DNA from: Bacteroidota bacterium | GTDB lineage: Bacteria; Bacteroidota; Ignavibacteria; UBA10030; SZUA-254 | Length of the DNA: 64,000 bases | Reading direction: 5' to 3' | NCBI GenBank assembly: GCA_020056225.1 | Contig: JAGVIE010000006.1 | Coordinates: 79,085 to 143,084, forward strand | Part shown: piece by piece, positions 28,990-36,197 of the stretch | Layout of the letters: every line of letters begins with the position of its first letter | How positions within the stretch are numbered: position 1 is the first letter of the stretch | Notes under the pieces: model-generated | Told to the model about the DNA's origin: nothing | Databases searched by the model: none | Seen by the model: the letters and a program-made list of their open reading frames with translations, nothing else | Position numbers and translations under genes: made by a program

Positions 28990-29853
28990 ATGACACAACG
29001 ACTCTCAAATTACGTCGCCCTCACCAAACCGGGTTTAACATTTGTTTCGGTGAGTACCGCAGTCGGCAGTGCATACCTTGCATCGGTTGGGACGGACAAT
29101 TTGTATTTGCTGTGGCATCTATTCATCGGCGCATTCATGGCTGGAGGCGGGGCGGGTGCGCTAAATCAGTATCTTGAGCGTGACTTCGACGCACGCATGA
29201 CAAGAACAGGCCTAAGACCGCTTCCGGCAAATAGATTACCTGCCAATAATGTTTTCCTGTTTGGAATTATACTCTCTCTTATCGGATGCATCTATCTGGC
29301 GATTTTTACGACTATCGTTGCGGCGGTTCTAACTGCTGCAACGTTAATTATCTATTTACTTTTATACACGCCGATGAAACGACGAACACCGTTCGCAACT
29401 GTTATCGGCGGCATTGCCGGCGCTCTTCCTCCCCTCATCGGTTGGACGGCAATGACGGGAAATATTTCAATACAGGACTTATCACTTTTCTTTATTTTGT
29501 TTTTTTGGCAAACGCCCCATTTTCTTGCGATCGCCTGGATTCACCGTGAAGATTATGAACGTGCCGGTTACAAAGTTATCACCGTTGTTGATCCTACCGG
29601 AATTTCTGCGGCTCGACAAGTTATAATTTATTGCATCGCTCTTGTTCCCGCTTCGCTCATGCCTGCGATTGTCGGTCTTGCCGGTATGATTTATTTTACC
29701 GGCGCTCTGTTATTTTCGCTCGTATATTTATCGGTTGGATTGGTGCTCTTCCGTGATCGCACGAATGCAAAGGCACGATTGCTGTTCATTACTTCAGTGG
29801 TGTATCTGCCCGCTTTGTTTATTCTTATGATTATGGATAGATTGTTACATTGA
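28990..29853 (+). CDS. ctaB: Protohaem IX farnesyltransferase (haem O synthase)
   Basis: A 287-aa UbiA-type prenyltransferase with about eight or nine TM helices. Motif I NQYLERDFDARMTRTGLRPL contains the Asp-rich prenyl-diphosphate/Mg site, and YTPMKRRTPFATVIGG is the haem O synthase signature; the second loop HREDYERAGYKVI is also typical. It converts haem B to haem O, which A-type oxidases then need (directly or via haem A; no ctaA is seen here). It follows the oxidase operon, separated only by the repeat and GIY-YIG gene. Confidence 0.95.
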   Translation: MTQRLSNYVALTKPGLTFVSVSTAVGSAYLASVGTDNLYLLWHLFIGAFMAGGGAGALNQYLERDFDARMTRTGLRPLPANRLPANNVFLFGIILSLIGCIYLAIFTTIVAAVLTAATLIIYLLLYTPMKRRTPFATVIGGIAGALPPLIGWTAMTGNISIQDLSLFFILFFWQTPHFLAIAWIHREDYERAGYKVITVVDPTGISAARQVIIYCIALVPASLMPAIVGLAGMIYFTGALLFSLVYLSVGLVLFRDRTNAKARLLFITSVVYLPALFILMIMDRLLH

Positions 29854-29878
29854 ACCGGTTCAAATCTAACGAGGTTTT

Positions 29879-31375
29879 ATGTATAGATACTCAATATCAT
29901 TTCTGCTAACTTTATTTGTAGTTACCAATGTCTCACTATCCCAGACATCGCCTTCAACAGGGTTAGTGCAAGAAACTCAGGATTCAAATTTCCAGCAATT
30001 CATTAACCGTGTCATTTCCGCTCCCTCGCAGGATCGAAGCGCAATTGTCGATAGCTTCATGCTGGCGGTTCCTGCCTTTCCATTCATTGAAGACCCTGTT
30101 GCTCATTTTATTTATCGCGGCAATGTAACAAGCGTAAATGTTCCCGGCGACGCCAACGGATGGAACAGCGCCGGCTATCCAATGACAAAACTCTCCACAA
30201 CAGATTTCTGGTATTCTTCTCAGGTGTTCGAGAGCGATGCACGTCTCGATTATAAATTCATCCTCAATGGCTCATCGTGGATTCTCGATCCTCGCAACCC
30301 GATTACTGTATCGGGCGGATTTGGTCCCAACTCCGAGCTTGCAATGCCGCAGTATATTCAGCCGTGGGAAATCCAATACCGCGCAACAATCTTGCACGGC
30401 CGTACTGAAGCAAAAACCATTTACAGCAATTTCAGGTCAGTTACTTACAACGTAACAATCTATCTGCCTCCGGGATATGACGCCGCAAGTGAATTCTATC
30501 CAACCGTATATTTTCAGGATGGAAGCGAATACATCAGTTTGGGAAGCGCGGTCAATGTAATTGATAATCTTATCGACAGTTTAAAAATTCGACCAGTGAT
30601 TGGCGTGTTCGTAACACCTATAAACCGTAATGAAGAATATGCCGGCACAACCCGCACACAGTACCAGCAATTTTTTGCTTATGAACTTGTTCACTTCATC
30701 GACAGCGTTTACCGGACGCTCACTTCACCGCAATACAGGGCGGTGATCGGTGATTCATACGGCGGGAATATTTCCGCTCTCATAAGTTACAATCATCCCG
30801 ATCTGTTCGGTAACTGCGGATTGCACTCGGGCGCTTTCCAGCCCAACAGTTACGAGGCGTATAATCTGGTAGTAAACGGTGCGGTGAAGAAAGATTCTAT
30901 AAAGTATTGTTCGGTGTGGGGAACGTACGAAAGCCCGCTCACACAAAACATGCGCTCTTTCAGAGACTCGCTCTTAAACAAGGGATATAATTTCACATGG
31001 CAGGAACGGCACGAGGGGCACAGTTGGGGACTTTGGCGTGCGACAACCGATTTCATTCTTCAGAATTTCTTCCCGCTTCTAACGGGTGTAGAGGATAGGG
31101 GAGAGTTGCCTGTGCGGTTTCAGCTTTACCAGAATTATCCGAATCCTTTTAATCCCACGACAATTATCAATTACCGATTGGCATCTGACGGTTGGATTAC
31201 CCTGAAGGTATATGATATGCTCGGGCGTGAAGTGGCAACTTTAGTTAACGAAACGAAGCGGGTCGGTGAGTACAAGGTGAAGTGGAATGCAGAAGGAGTG
31301 CCGAGTGGAGTGTATTTGTACCGACTGAAAACCGGAAGCTTCTCGCTGACGAAGAAGTTGTTGTTGGTAAGGTAA
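29879..31375 (+). CDS. T9SS-sorted esterase (enterochelin esterase-like)
   Basis: A 498-aa exported protein. Signal peptide (ISFLLTLFVVTNVSLSQ), then an E-set/CBM48-like domain (~75-160: VAHFIYRGNVTSVNVPGD, LDYKFILNGSSW), an alpha/beta-hydrolase esterase domain (~165-400) with nucleophile serine in IGDSYGGN and a histidine in EGHSWGLW, and a type IX sorting tail (NYPNPFNPTTIINYRL, SGVYLYRL). Similar to putative D1-type esterases acting on acylated polysaccharide or siderophores. Substrate unknown. The coding sequence of its tail has a diverged partial copy at 32160-32237. Confidence 0.9.
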   Translation: MYRYSISFLLTLFVVTNVSLSQTSPSTGLVQETQDSNFQQFINRVISAPSQDRSAIVDSFMLAVPAFPFIEDPVAHFIYRGNVTSVNVPGDANGWNSAGYPMTKLSTTDFWYSSQVFESDARLDYKFILNGSSWILDPRNPITVSGGFGPNSELAMPQYIQPWEIQYRATILHGRTEAKTIYSNFRSVTYNVTIYLPPGYDAASEFYPTVYFQDGSEYISLGSAVNVIDNLIDSLKIRPVIGVFVTPINRNEEYAGTTRTQYQQFFAYELVHFIDSVYRTLTSPQYRAVIGDSYGGNISALISYNHPDLFGNCGLHSGAFQPNSYEAYNLVVNGAVKKDSIKYCSVWGTYESPLTQNMRSFRDSLLNKGYNFTWQERHEGHSWGLWRATTDFILQNFFPLLTGVEDRGELPVRFQLYQNYPNPFNPTTIINYRLASDGWITLKVYDMLGREVATLVNETKRVGEYKVKWNAEGVPSGVYLYRLKTGSFSLTKKLLLVR

Positions 31376-31438
31376 TGCCCTGAGTTGACTTTCTCAGTTA
31401 AATGATATTATATTGATAGTAATAAATTGGAGCATCTA

Positions 31439-31711
31439 ATGCCAGTAATAAGACCCATTTCCGATTTGAGGAATAAAGCCAACAAAATCTCGGAGCTTGC
31501 CCACAAATCGGGTGAGCCGATTTTCATCACGAAAAATGGTGAAGGAGATATGGTTGTAATGTCCATGGCTCAATACAGTAAAATACAACTCAAACTTGAT
31601 CTGTTCAGCAAACTTGCAGTCGCCCAAGTTCAGCGTGCGAGCGGCGACAAAGGTCGAAGTTTATCAGCCGTTATGAAAGACATCCGCCGGCGGATACATG
31701 AGTCGGAATAA
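31439..31711 (+). CDS. Type II antitoxin, Phd/YefM family
   Basis: A 90-aa protein beginning MPVIRPISDLRNKANKISEL, the standard Phd/YefM DNA-binding start, with EPIFITKNGEGDMVVMSM as the second strand and a C-terminal toxin-binding helix (DIRRRIHES). Start at ATG 31439 after TTGGAGC; the track's TTG at 31427 includes the ribosome site. Overlaps the toxin gene by 14 bases, the normal antitoxin-first arrangement, and probably represses its own promoter. Confidence 0.92.
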   Translation: MPVIRPISDLRNKANKISELAHKSGEPIFITKNGEGDMVVMSMAQYSKIQLKLDLFSKLAVAQVQRASGDKGRSLSAVMKDIRRRIHESE

Positions 31712-32006
31712 GTATACTGTTCGATTTCTCCGGATTGCCGAGGACGATTTTGCGGAAATCATAACTTATATCTCAGCCGACCGTCCATCAGCCGGCGAAG
31801 CCCTTGCCACGAAGATTGAAAAAAACCTTCAACTCTTATCCAAAAATCCACATTTGGGTCGGGTGCCGAAAGAAGATGAGCTTGCTCAACTCCATTATCG
31901 ATACCTCGTTGTGGAGAATTATCTCATCTTTTATACCGTAGAAAGGCAATCGATTTACATTCATCGAATACTCCACGGCGCACGCGACTATCTAAGTTTG
32001 TTCTGA
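31698..32006 (+). CDS. Type II toxin, RelE/ParE superfamily
   Basis: A 102-aa RelE/ParE-fold toxin: YTVRFLRIAEDDFAEIITYI opening helix, LGRVPKEDEL, then YLVVENYLIFYTVERQSIYIHRILHGARDYLSLF, the standard C-terminal strands with the HRILHGARD motif. Members either cleave mRNA on the ribosome (RelE) or poison gyrase (ParE); the sequence alone does not settle which. Paired with the upstream Phd-type antitoxin in an accessory region. Confidence 0.92.
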   Translation: MSRNKYTVRFLRIAEDDFAEIITYISADRPSAGEALATKIEKNLQLLSKNPHLGRVPKEDELAQLHYRYLVVENYLIFYTVERQSIYIHRILHGARDYLSLF

Positions 32007-32036
32007 CCAGAGGTTGGCTAAAAAGTAAAAAAAGCA

Positions 32037-32125
32037 ATGTCATTCCCGAATGTTTCTATCGGGAATCCAGAATTCTGATAAAATCAGAGCACTGGACTCC
32101 CGCTTAAAACACGCGGGAGTGACAT
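32037..32125. repeat. Intergenic inverted-repeat element (AATGTCATTCCCG ... CGGGAGTGACATT)
   Basis: Ends AATGTCATTCCCG and CGGGAGTGACATT are imperfect inverted repeats. Inside are TCCCGAATGTTTCTATCGGGA and the unit ACTCCCGCTTAAAACACGCGGGAGT, each a hairpin. This is a known sort of dispersed non-coding repeat in many environmental bacterial genomes. It separates the toxin gene from the decayed T9SS tail. Confidence 0.7.
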
Positions 32126-32159
32126 TAAAGAACATTTTGGTCAGCCTCGTGGCTCAATG

Positions 32160-32237
32160 CTGCCGAGCGGAGTGTATTTATACCGACTGCAAACCGGAAG
32201 CTTATTGGAGACAAAAAAGTTATTATTGGTGAGATAG
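32160..32237 (+). pseudogene. Orphan fragment of a T9SS sorting-domain gene (last 25 codons)
   Basis: In one frame the sequence reads LPSGVYLYRLQTGSLLETKK followed by LLLVR and TAG. This is exactly the end of a type IX sorting domain, matching SGVYLYRLKTGSFSLTKK...LLLVR of the esterase at 29879-31375. By eye about 63 of 78 bases agree, most differences silent, so it comes from a related gene rather than a recent copy. The rest of that gene is absent; upstream is repeat and toxin-antitoxin DNA. Confidence 0.8.
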
Positions 32238-32312
32238 CGTACGGCAAATGTATTGAGCGAGGCTTTATTCTCACTGGGCTTTATTTTCCAGCGTCGTTAT
32301 TTTGCTTGCTAT
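32234..32312. repeat. attC-like palindromic repeat, site A
   Basis: Arms ATAGC...GCAAAT and ATTTTGC..GCTAT face each other around a centre with AGCGAGGCTTT and CCAGCGTCG. The right-hand 60 bases are collinear with site B (32823-32953): TATT(G/A)AGCGAGGCTTT, GGCTTT, AGCGTCG and TTTTGC occur at the same spacing with one single-base gap. It lies just past the stop of the zinc-ribbon gene. The outer boxes have drifted from the RYYYAAC/GTTRRRY consensus. Confidence 0.5.
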
Positions 32313-32332
32313 GCGAAAATAGATCATCATTA

Positions 32333-32797
32333 TCAATAGAGGTCTTTGCCACAAGCACAGCAATTGTCATCAGATGGATAGTTCATAGTGTAGCAGTGTG
32401 GGCAACGTACATCTCTAAACTGTTGAACCCTTTTTGTCTTTGGTAAAGTGTGTTCAACTTGTTCGGGTGAGGGTGAAGTGCTCTCCGATGTTTTCGTCTC
32501 ATGTGGGCTTTCTAATTCGTCGAAGCGCTTACCACAAAAGCGACAAACCTTTGCTTCGACTTTGATTTCTTCTGCACAGTCAGGACACTTCTTAGTATCT
32601 TTGATTGATGGTATATACGCAGGTTCTTCAACGACTTCTTCTACGAGAAGTGCAGCAATGAATCCAAATACACCGAAGAGAAATCCGATCAAAAACCAAT
32701 CGACTGGATCACGGTTCTTCCGTTTTGCTGCGAGGGAGCTTATTGTCCCAAATGCAGTTCCATATACGACTATGACTGCTATCCAGAAGGCTAACAT
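32333..32797 (-). CDS. Two-TM membrane protein with two zinc ribbons
   Basis: A 154-aa protein. Residues ~1-50 hold two hydrophobic segments (FWIAVIVVYGTAFGTIS and WFLIGFLFGVFGFIAALLV). Then come two zinc-ribbon modules, CPDCAEEIKVEAKVCRFCGK (~78-97) and CPHCYTMNYPSDDNCCACGK at the C-terminus, joined by a Ser/Pro/Glu linker. Proteins of this layout are common and uncharacterised. It is bracketed by the two attC-like repeats, has the layout of a single-gene cassette, and starts 25 bases from site B. Confidence 0.75.
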   Translation of the reverse strand: MLAFWIAVIVVYGTAFGTISSLAAKRKNRDPVDWFLIGFLFGVFGFIAALLVEEVVEEPAYIPSIKDTKKCPDCAEEIKVEAKVCRFCGKRFDELESPHETKTSESTSPSPEQVEHTLPKTKRVQQFRDVRCPHCYTMNYPSDDNCCACGKDLY

Positions 32798-32822
32798 AGA
32801 AATTCTCTTTCGCTTAGTTTTC

Positions 32823-32953
32823 GGCTAACGTCTCGCAAAACATCACAGTATTTTTGTGAACACATAAATCTCATTTGAGCAAACAAAAGATATTAAGCGA
32901 GGCTTTTAAATCTATGGCTTTGCATTCGAGCGTCGGTGTTTTGCGTGTTAAAC
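32823..32953. repeat. attC-like palindromic repeat, site B
   Basis: Read on the reverse strand: GTTTAAC (fits RYYYAAC), then CGCAAAAC, about 90 bases with further internal pairing, then GTTTTGCG (8-bp complement of the inner arm) and GTTAGCC (one mismatch to GTTRRRY). Total 131 bases, inside the size range of integron attC sites. The zinc-ribbon gene begins 25 bases after it and the HEPN-like gene ends 17 bases before it, the normal place for attC at a cassette's 3' end. Homologous to site A. Confidence 0.6.
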
Positions 32954-32970
32954 GCCGGGAGTGGCATCGA

Positions 32971-33663
32971 CTACCTTTTTTCTGGATCGTGTGAATCAGG
33001 ATCAATTCCATGAGTAGTGAACCACCTTAGAACTTCCTCTATTTCGATTTTTCGGAAGTTTGACGCTATTCCTTCAATCATCTTCTTGTAATCGAACTCA
33101 ACGAATGAAACGAGATGATGAACAATAGCGCACGCGGTATTATTGGCCCAACGAATACCTTCTGAGCAACTTAGCTTGTCTGGCCATAGATAATCACTCC
33201 CATCCACTTTGGCACTTGGCGCAACCAGAATGATATCTTTTTGTCCAAGGTCTGCAATATACTTGGGGACGTTGTTTGGCATCTTGTAGTGAATGAGATC
33301 ATTCCTTACTCGGATCAAAAGCATCATGTCTTGATATGGTTGCTCCCCACGTGCAAAGGTTTTCCCGAACAATAATTGTGGAACAAGTACCAGCTTGACG
33401 CTCAATTCAGTTTTTTCAAGCCAATCGTCAGGTAGATTCCACGCGGATGAATTCTTTAATGCGAAACGTGGAAGCATACTCAAAAATGCCTCGTTCATGA
33501 ATGCCTCTACACTTGCAACAGCCATTACATAAGCGGGTAGCCCATCAACAGCTACACCATTGATACCGTGTCGCACTCCTTTCTTGGTTAAAAGGTAGTC
33601 GAGCGATGCAAAGTAGAGACGATGAACGTGACCTATGAAATCACCCGAAACAGTTATTGACAT
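32971..33663 (-). CDS. HEPN-like protein of unknown function
   Basis: A 230-aa largely helical soluble protein. It contains RVRNDLIHYKM (~115-125), an Rx4H motif as in HEPN-domain RNases, preceded by helices typical of the fold (VMAVASVEAFMNEAFLSML). No partner nucleotidyltransferase (MNT) lies beside it. Candidate roles are a defence or toxin RNase, or a structural relative without activity. Its 3' end abuts attC-like site B, which suggests it arrived as a cassette. The family assignment rests on the motif and helix pattern only. Confidence 0.6.
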   Translation of the reverse strand: MSITVSGDFIGHVHRLYFASLDYLLTKKGVRHGINGVAVDGLPAYVMAVASVEAFMNEAFLSMLPRFALKNSSAWNLPDDWLEKTELSVKLVLVPQLLFGKTFARGEQPYQDMMLLIRVRNDLIHYKMPNNVPKYIADLGQKDIILVAPSAKVDGSDYLWPDKLSCSEGIRWANNTACAIVHHLVSFVEFDYKKMIEGIASNFRKIEIEEVLRWFTTHGIDPDSHDPEKR

Positions 33664-33710
33664 TCTTTGAACTCCTTGTCACGCCTGGCACTGAACATCT
33701 GTAAAAACAC

Positions 33711-33757
33711 AATATCTCCCGCACTTTGTGCGGGATAAACTGTTTTTATTCTTTTTA
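33711..33757 (+). repeat. Hairpin followed by TAAACTGTTTTTATTCTTTTT tail (copy 2)
   Basis: TCCCGCAC-TTT-GTGCGGGA stem then TAAACTGTTTTTATTC and a T-rich run. Shares its flank (CACAATAT) and tail with copy 1 at 14058-14105, while the stem differs by compensatory changes. A third partial copy, GGATAAACTGTTTATATTTATTTTT, lies at 34226-34250. Confidence 0.6.
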
Positions 33758-33802
33758 TTTTTCATTGTAATTAAGGAATTTCTATGTTTTCTGTTGTAGA
33801 AA

Positions 33803-33919
33803 ATGTTCGTTTTTCCATCACGCCAATTTCAATCCGTAGGTTCTTCCTCAGCTAATCCTCATCCATCATGTCTTTTTAGTTCCAAGAATTTACGCAATCT
33901 TATGTGAAGTGTCAAGTTT
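33803..33919. repeat. 117-base direct repeat flanking the GT87-like gene, left copy
   Basis: From ATGTTCGT to GTCAAGTTT. The last 38 bases (CCAAGAATTTACGCAATCTT onwards) match the right copy at 35477-35593 with one difference; the first ~80 bases match at roughly two-thirds of positions, without net length change. Same orientation in both. Confidence 0.7.
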
Positions 33920-34005
33920 TGCCGGAACAAACGACATCTAAAATATTATTATACGGCAGATCCTGAAACTGTGAAACAGTTTATATTCATCTCTTTTTAT
34001 CAGTT

Positions 34006-34126
34006 AGGGGCTGTCAAAAAAGAATCAGTTACTGTCTGCCTGAGCTTGTCGAAGGCTCAATGTCGCTCAATTTCACATTTCGACAAGCTCAATGTGACAC
34101 TCTCTCGGACTTATTAGACAGCCCCT
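34006..34126. repeat. 121-base element with terminal inverted repeats AGGGGCTGTC / GACAGCCCCT
   Basis: Perfect 10-base terminal inverted repeats, and inside them a second inverted pair TGAGCTTGTCGAA / TTCGACAAGCTCA. No coding capacity. The layout suggests a small non-autonomous (MITE-like) element or an extragenic palindromic repeat; no flanking target duplication is evident to me. Confidence 0.7.
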
Positions 34127-34254
34127 TAACAAAAACCTTTTTACCATGTAACCATTTCAATGGTTTATAAATAAATTATCACAGGTCTCTATGCAGTATT
34201 GTTTGCTGCCCAGAGTATTGGGACCGGATAAACTGTTTATATTTATTTTTAATA

Positions 34255-35436
34255 TTATTGAAAAAGCGCATTCTGCTTACCAGTAATCTTCATCCACAAT
34301 TGATTGCCGGAAAAAAGATACAGAACCGAAGAAATAATTAATAGGTTGCTTACACCGAGAAGTCCCCAAGAATCCGGAGTTATATCACCGCATAGAACAA
34401 TAAGCAAAATGAATAAAGAAAGATAGAAATATTTTCTGAATGAATTCAGAAAGAATATTAATAAACCGATGAACGGTACGGCATACATAAAATGCTCTGT
34501 GTCCGTTATTAATAAGCTGGGAATAATTGCAATCATCAAAAAATATTGGATAATAAAGGATTGATTAGTTGGAGCAGTTGTTTTCTGAATCATTCTTTCT
34601 ATTCTAGAATTTAATAAAAAATAAAATATGGAAATTACAACAAAAAAGATCAGTATATAAATAGATAGAATATTTGAGGAAGATTGCCAAATGTAATGTT
34701 TGATTAAAGATGAAATTGTTTGACTGCTGGATAAATACTCGTTATGCTGAGACATTACAGTTATCCAATCTTTCACAAGGGGAAAATTTTTCGATATCCC
34801 AAGAAAAACAGCAGGGATCAACAAAAATATAAACGTGGAGACGGCGGTAATGAGTAAAACTTTTATTTTTCGGTGCAGAAACAAAGGTATAAGCAACAGC
34901 AGAAAATAGGGTTTACAAAGAAAAACCAAACTAAGTAAGATTCCGGCTGGCATTGTTCTTTGTTCTAAAATTAACCATAGTACTGTACACATTATAAAAA
35001 GAAGGATAGCATTAAGGTTGCCTAAATGCAGATCGCGAAAAAAATGAGGCATTACGGATAATAAAATAGCGATTAATAATAAATGTAACCGTCTAACTTC
35101 TACGAACTTGAAATACTTCACATAAAGTTTACTCAATAGAATCAACAATCCGGTAATAGCACCGGCAATAGTAAAAAAATGAATACTGCTTGCAACGGGG
35201 TAAGAAAGCAGGCATAAAGGAGTGAACAAAAGTAAAGTAAATGGAGAGTATTTGTAAAAACCTGTACCCAAACCAAATGGAATACCATATATTTGCTCCC
35301 CGTGAATTAATGCTTTTGCGGCAAAATAATACACTTTAAAATCATTCAACCAGAAACGATGGTTTATATTTTCGAGTAAAAATATTGCGATATATATTAG
35401 CAGGCTAATAAAAATGAACTTTGTTGTATTTTTCAT
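34255..35436 (-). CDS. Polytopic membrane glycosyltransferase, GT87/DUF2029-like
   Basis: A 393-aa protein with about ten TM helices. The first extracytoplasmic loop, NHRFWLNDFKVYYFAAKALI followed by GxxxYKYSPFTLLLFTP, is the signature of the GT87 polyprenol-phosphate-mannose alpha-mannosyltransferase family, with the acidic D in NDFKVYY as the probable catalytic base. Likely transfers a sugar from a lipid carrier to a glycolipid or glycoprotein outside the membrane. It stands alone, is AT-rich, and is bracketed by 117-base direct repeats, which suggests horizontal origin. Confidence 0.78.
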   Translation of the reverse strand: MKNTTKFIFISLLIYIAIFLLENINHRFWLNDFKVYYFAAKALIHGEQIYGIPFGLGTGFYKYSPFTLLLFTPLCLLSYPVASSIHFFTIAGAITGLLILLSKLYVKYFKFVEVRRLHLLLIAILLSVMPHFFRDLHLGNLNAILLFIMCTVLWLILEQRTMPAGILLSLVFLCKPYFLLLLIPLFLHRKIKVLLITAVSTFIFLLIPAVFLGISKNFPLVKDWITVMSQHNEYLSSSQTISSLIKHYIWQSSSNILSIYILIFFVVISIFYFLLNSRIERMIQKTTAPTNQSFIIQYFLMIAIIPSLLITDTEHFMYAVPFIGLLIFFLNSFRKYFYLSLFILLIVLCGDITPDSWGLLGVSNLLIISSVLYLFSGNQLWMKITGKQNALFQ

Positions 35437-35476
35437 ATTGTTCTAAAATATTAGGATGCTCGAAATTGTTTTGCCC

Positions 35477-35593
35477 ATGTTCGTCTTTGCATCGCATCAA
35501 TATCAAACGTATGTTCATCACTATGCGAATCTTCACCCATAACGCCTTTTCATTGCCAAGAATTTATGCAATCTTATGTGAAGTGTCAAGTTT
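35477..35593. repeat. 117-base direct repeat flanking the GT87-like gene, right copy
   Basis: Right-hand partner of 33803-33919, same strand and same length. It starts 41 bases upstream of the glycosyltransferase ATG and ends shortly before the duplicated chalcone-isomerase fragment. Confidence 0.7.
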
Positions 35594-35628
35594 GCCTGGG
35601 CGTAGCGAAGTGAAGAATCTGACATAAT

Positions 35629-35700
35629 CCAGAGTGTTCGCGCGAATAATTCATTCGTAATCGCGGGCTTCTCCTTGCCTTGAAGTATCGCCACCACCGT
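35629..35700 (-). pseudogene. Duplicated fragment of the CHI-like gene C-terminus
   Basis: 72 bases matching 36267-36338 with three differences. Translated on the reverse strand it gives VVAILQGKEKPAITNELFAR and TLW, the end of the chalcone-isomerase-like protein encoded next door (ILQGEEKPAITNELFART). It begins right at the stop codon of the small lipoprotein gene. The 95-aa ORF in the track (35651..35938) is a product of this junction and not a gene. Confidence 0.82.
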
Positions 35701-36095
35701 TATGGAATTTGCACACTATTACTCCACACACTAACAGTGTTTGCAAAGTATGCGCGAACACGATAGTAATGCTTGAACCATCGAGAGGGATACCCAAGAT
35801 TATACCTCGTCGATGTACCTTTGTAAACAGTGGAGCTGCTAATAAAATATTCATTAATAGATACCTCCAACTCATAATAAATGGCATCATCAAAAGCCGT
35901 CCAATAAAATCCAATCTCGCCCGTTTCAATTCCCACACCGTAGTGTAAATCTATCTTTTTCGTTGAATCAACTGGCAGGGTAGAAAGATTAATAGAATTG
36001 GATGAAGAGGAGGGAACAGTTATTTCATTGCTACAAGAAGCAAGTAAAATAGTACCCAGGATGATAATGAAATATTTCAGTCTTATACAAATCAT
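35700..36095 (-). CDS. Small lipoprotein with fibronectin-III-like domain
   Basis: A 131-aa protein with a lipoprotein signal: FIIILGTILLASC, lipobox LLASC with cysteine at residue 21. The mature part has an Ig/FnIII-like beta pattern (IGFYWTAFDDAIYYELEVSI, YRVRAYFANTVSVWSNSVQI). Probably an outer- or inner-membrane-attached lipoprotein of unknown role. Its stop codon coincides with the edge of the duplicated CHI fragment, so the reading frame could have been trimmed by that rearrangement. Confidence 0.7.
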   Translation of the reverse strand: MICIRLKYFIIILGTILLASCSNEITVPSSSSNSINLSTLPVDSTKKIDLHYGVGIETGEIGFYWTAFDDAIYYELEVSINEYFISSSTVYKGTSTRYNLGYPSRWFKHYYRVRAYFANTVSVWSNSVQIP

Positions 36096-36134
36096 AAACT
36101 AACTGTCACGCAAAGCAAAGCCGCCTGATATTTG

Positions 36135-36158
36135 TAATAACGACATATGTCGTTATTA
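36135..36158. repeat. Perfect 24-base palindrome upstream of the lipoprotein gene
   Basis: TAATAACGACAT followed by its exact complement ATGTCGTTATTA, then TTCTTTTAAG. Between the stop of the CHI-like gene (36198) and the start of the lipoprotein gene (36095) on the reverse strand. It may be a terminator-like hairpin or an operator; the T-rich side faces the plus strand, like the hairpin elements at 14058 and 33711. Confidence 0.6.
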
Positions 36159-36197
36159 TTCTTTTAAGTTCATTTTATTTTTAGAAATTTGGTTTCG

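Larger units (their letters stand above)
33664..34254. other. 591-base gene-free mosaic of repeats
   Basis: No credible gene. It holds the hairpin-plus-T-tail element (33711-33757), one copy of a 117-base direct repeat (33803-33919), a hairpin AAACTG-TGA-CAGTTT near 33967, and a long terminal-inverted element (34006-34126). The composition differs from the coding neighbours and looks like accumulated insertions. Confidence 0.7.

Noticed and set aside
33664-34254. Insertion sequence remnant with transposase
   Set aside because: Terminal inverted repeats exist but no transposase-like reading frame, even broken, could be read.
35651-35938. 95-aa reverse ORF (MWELKRARLD...)
   Set aside because: Alternative frame over the lipoprotein gene that runs into the duplicated CHI fragment.
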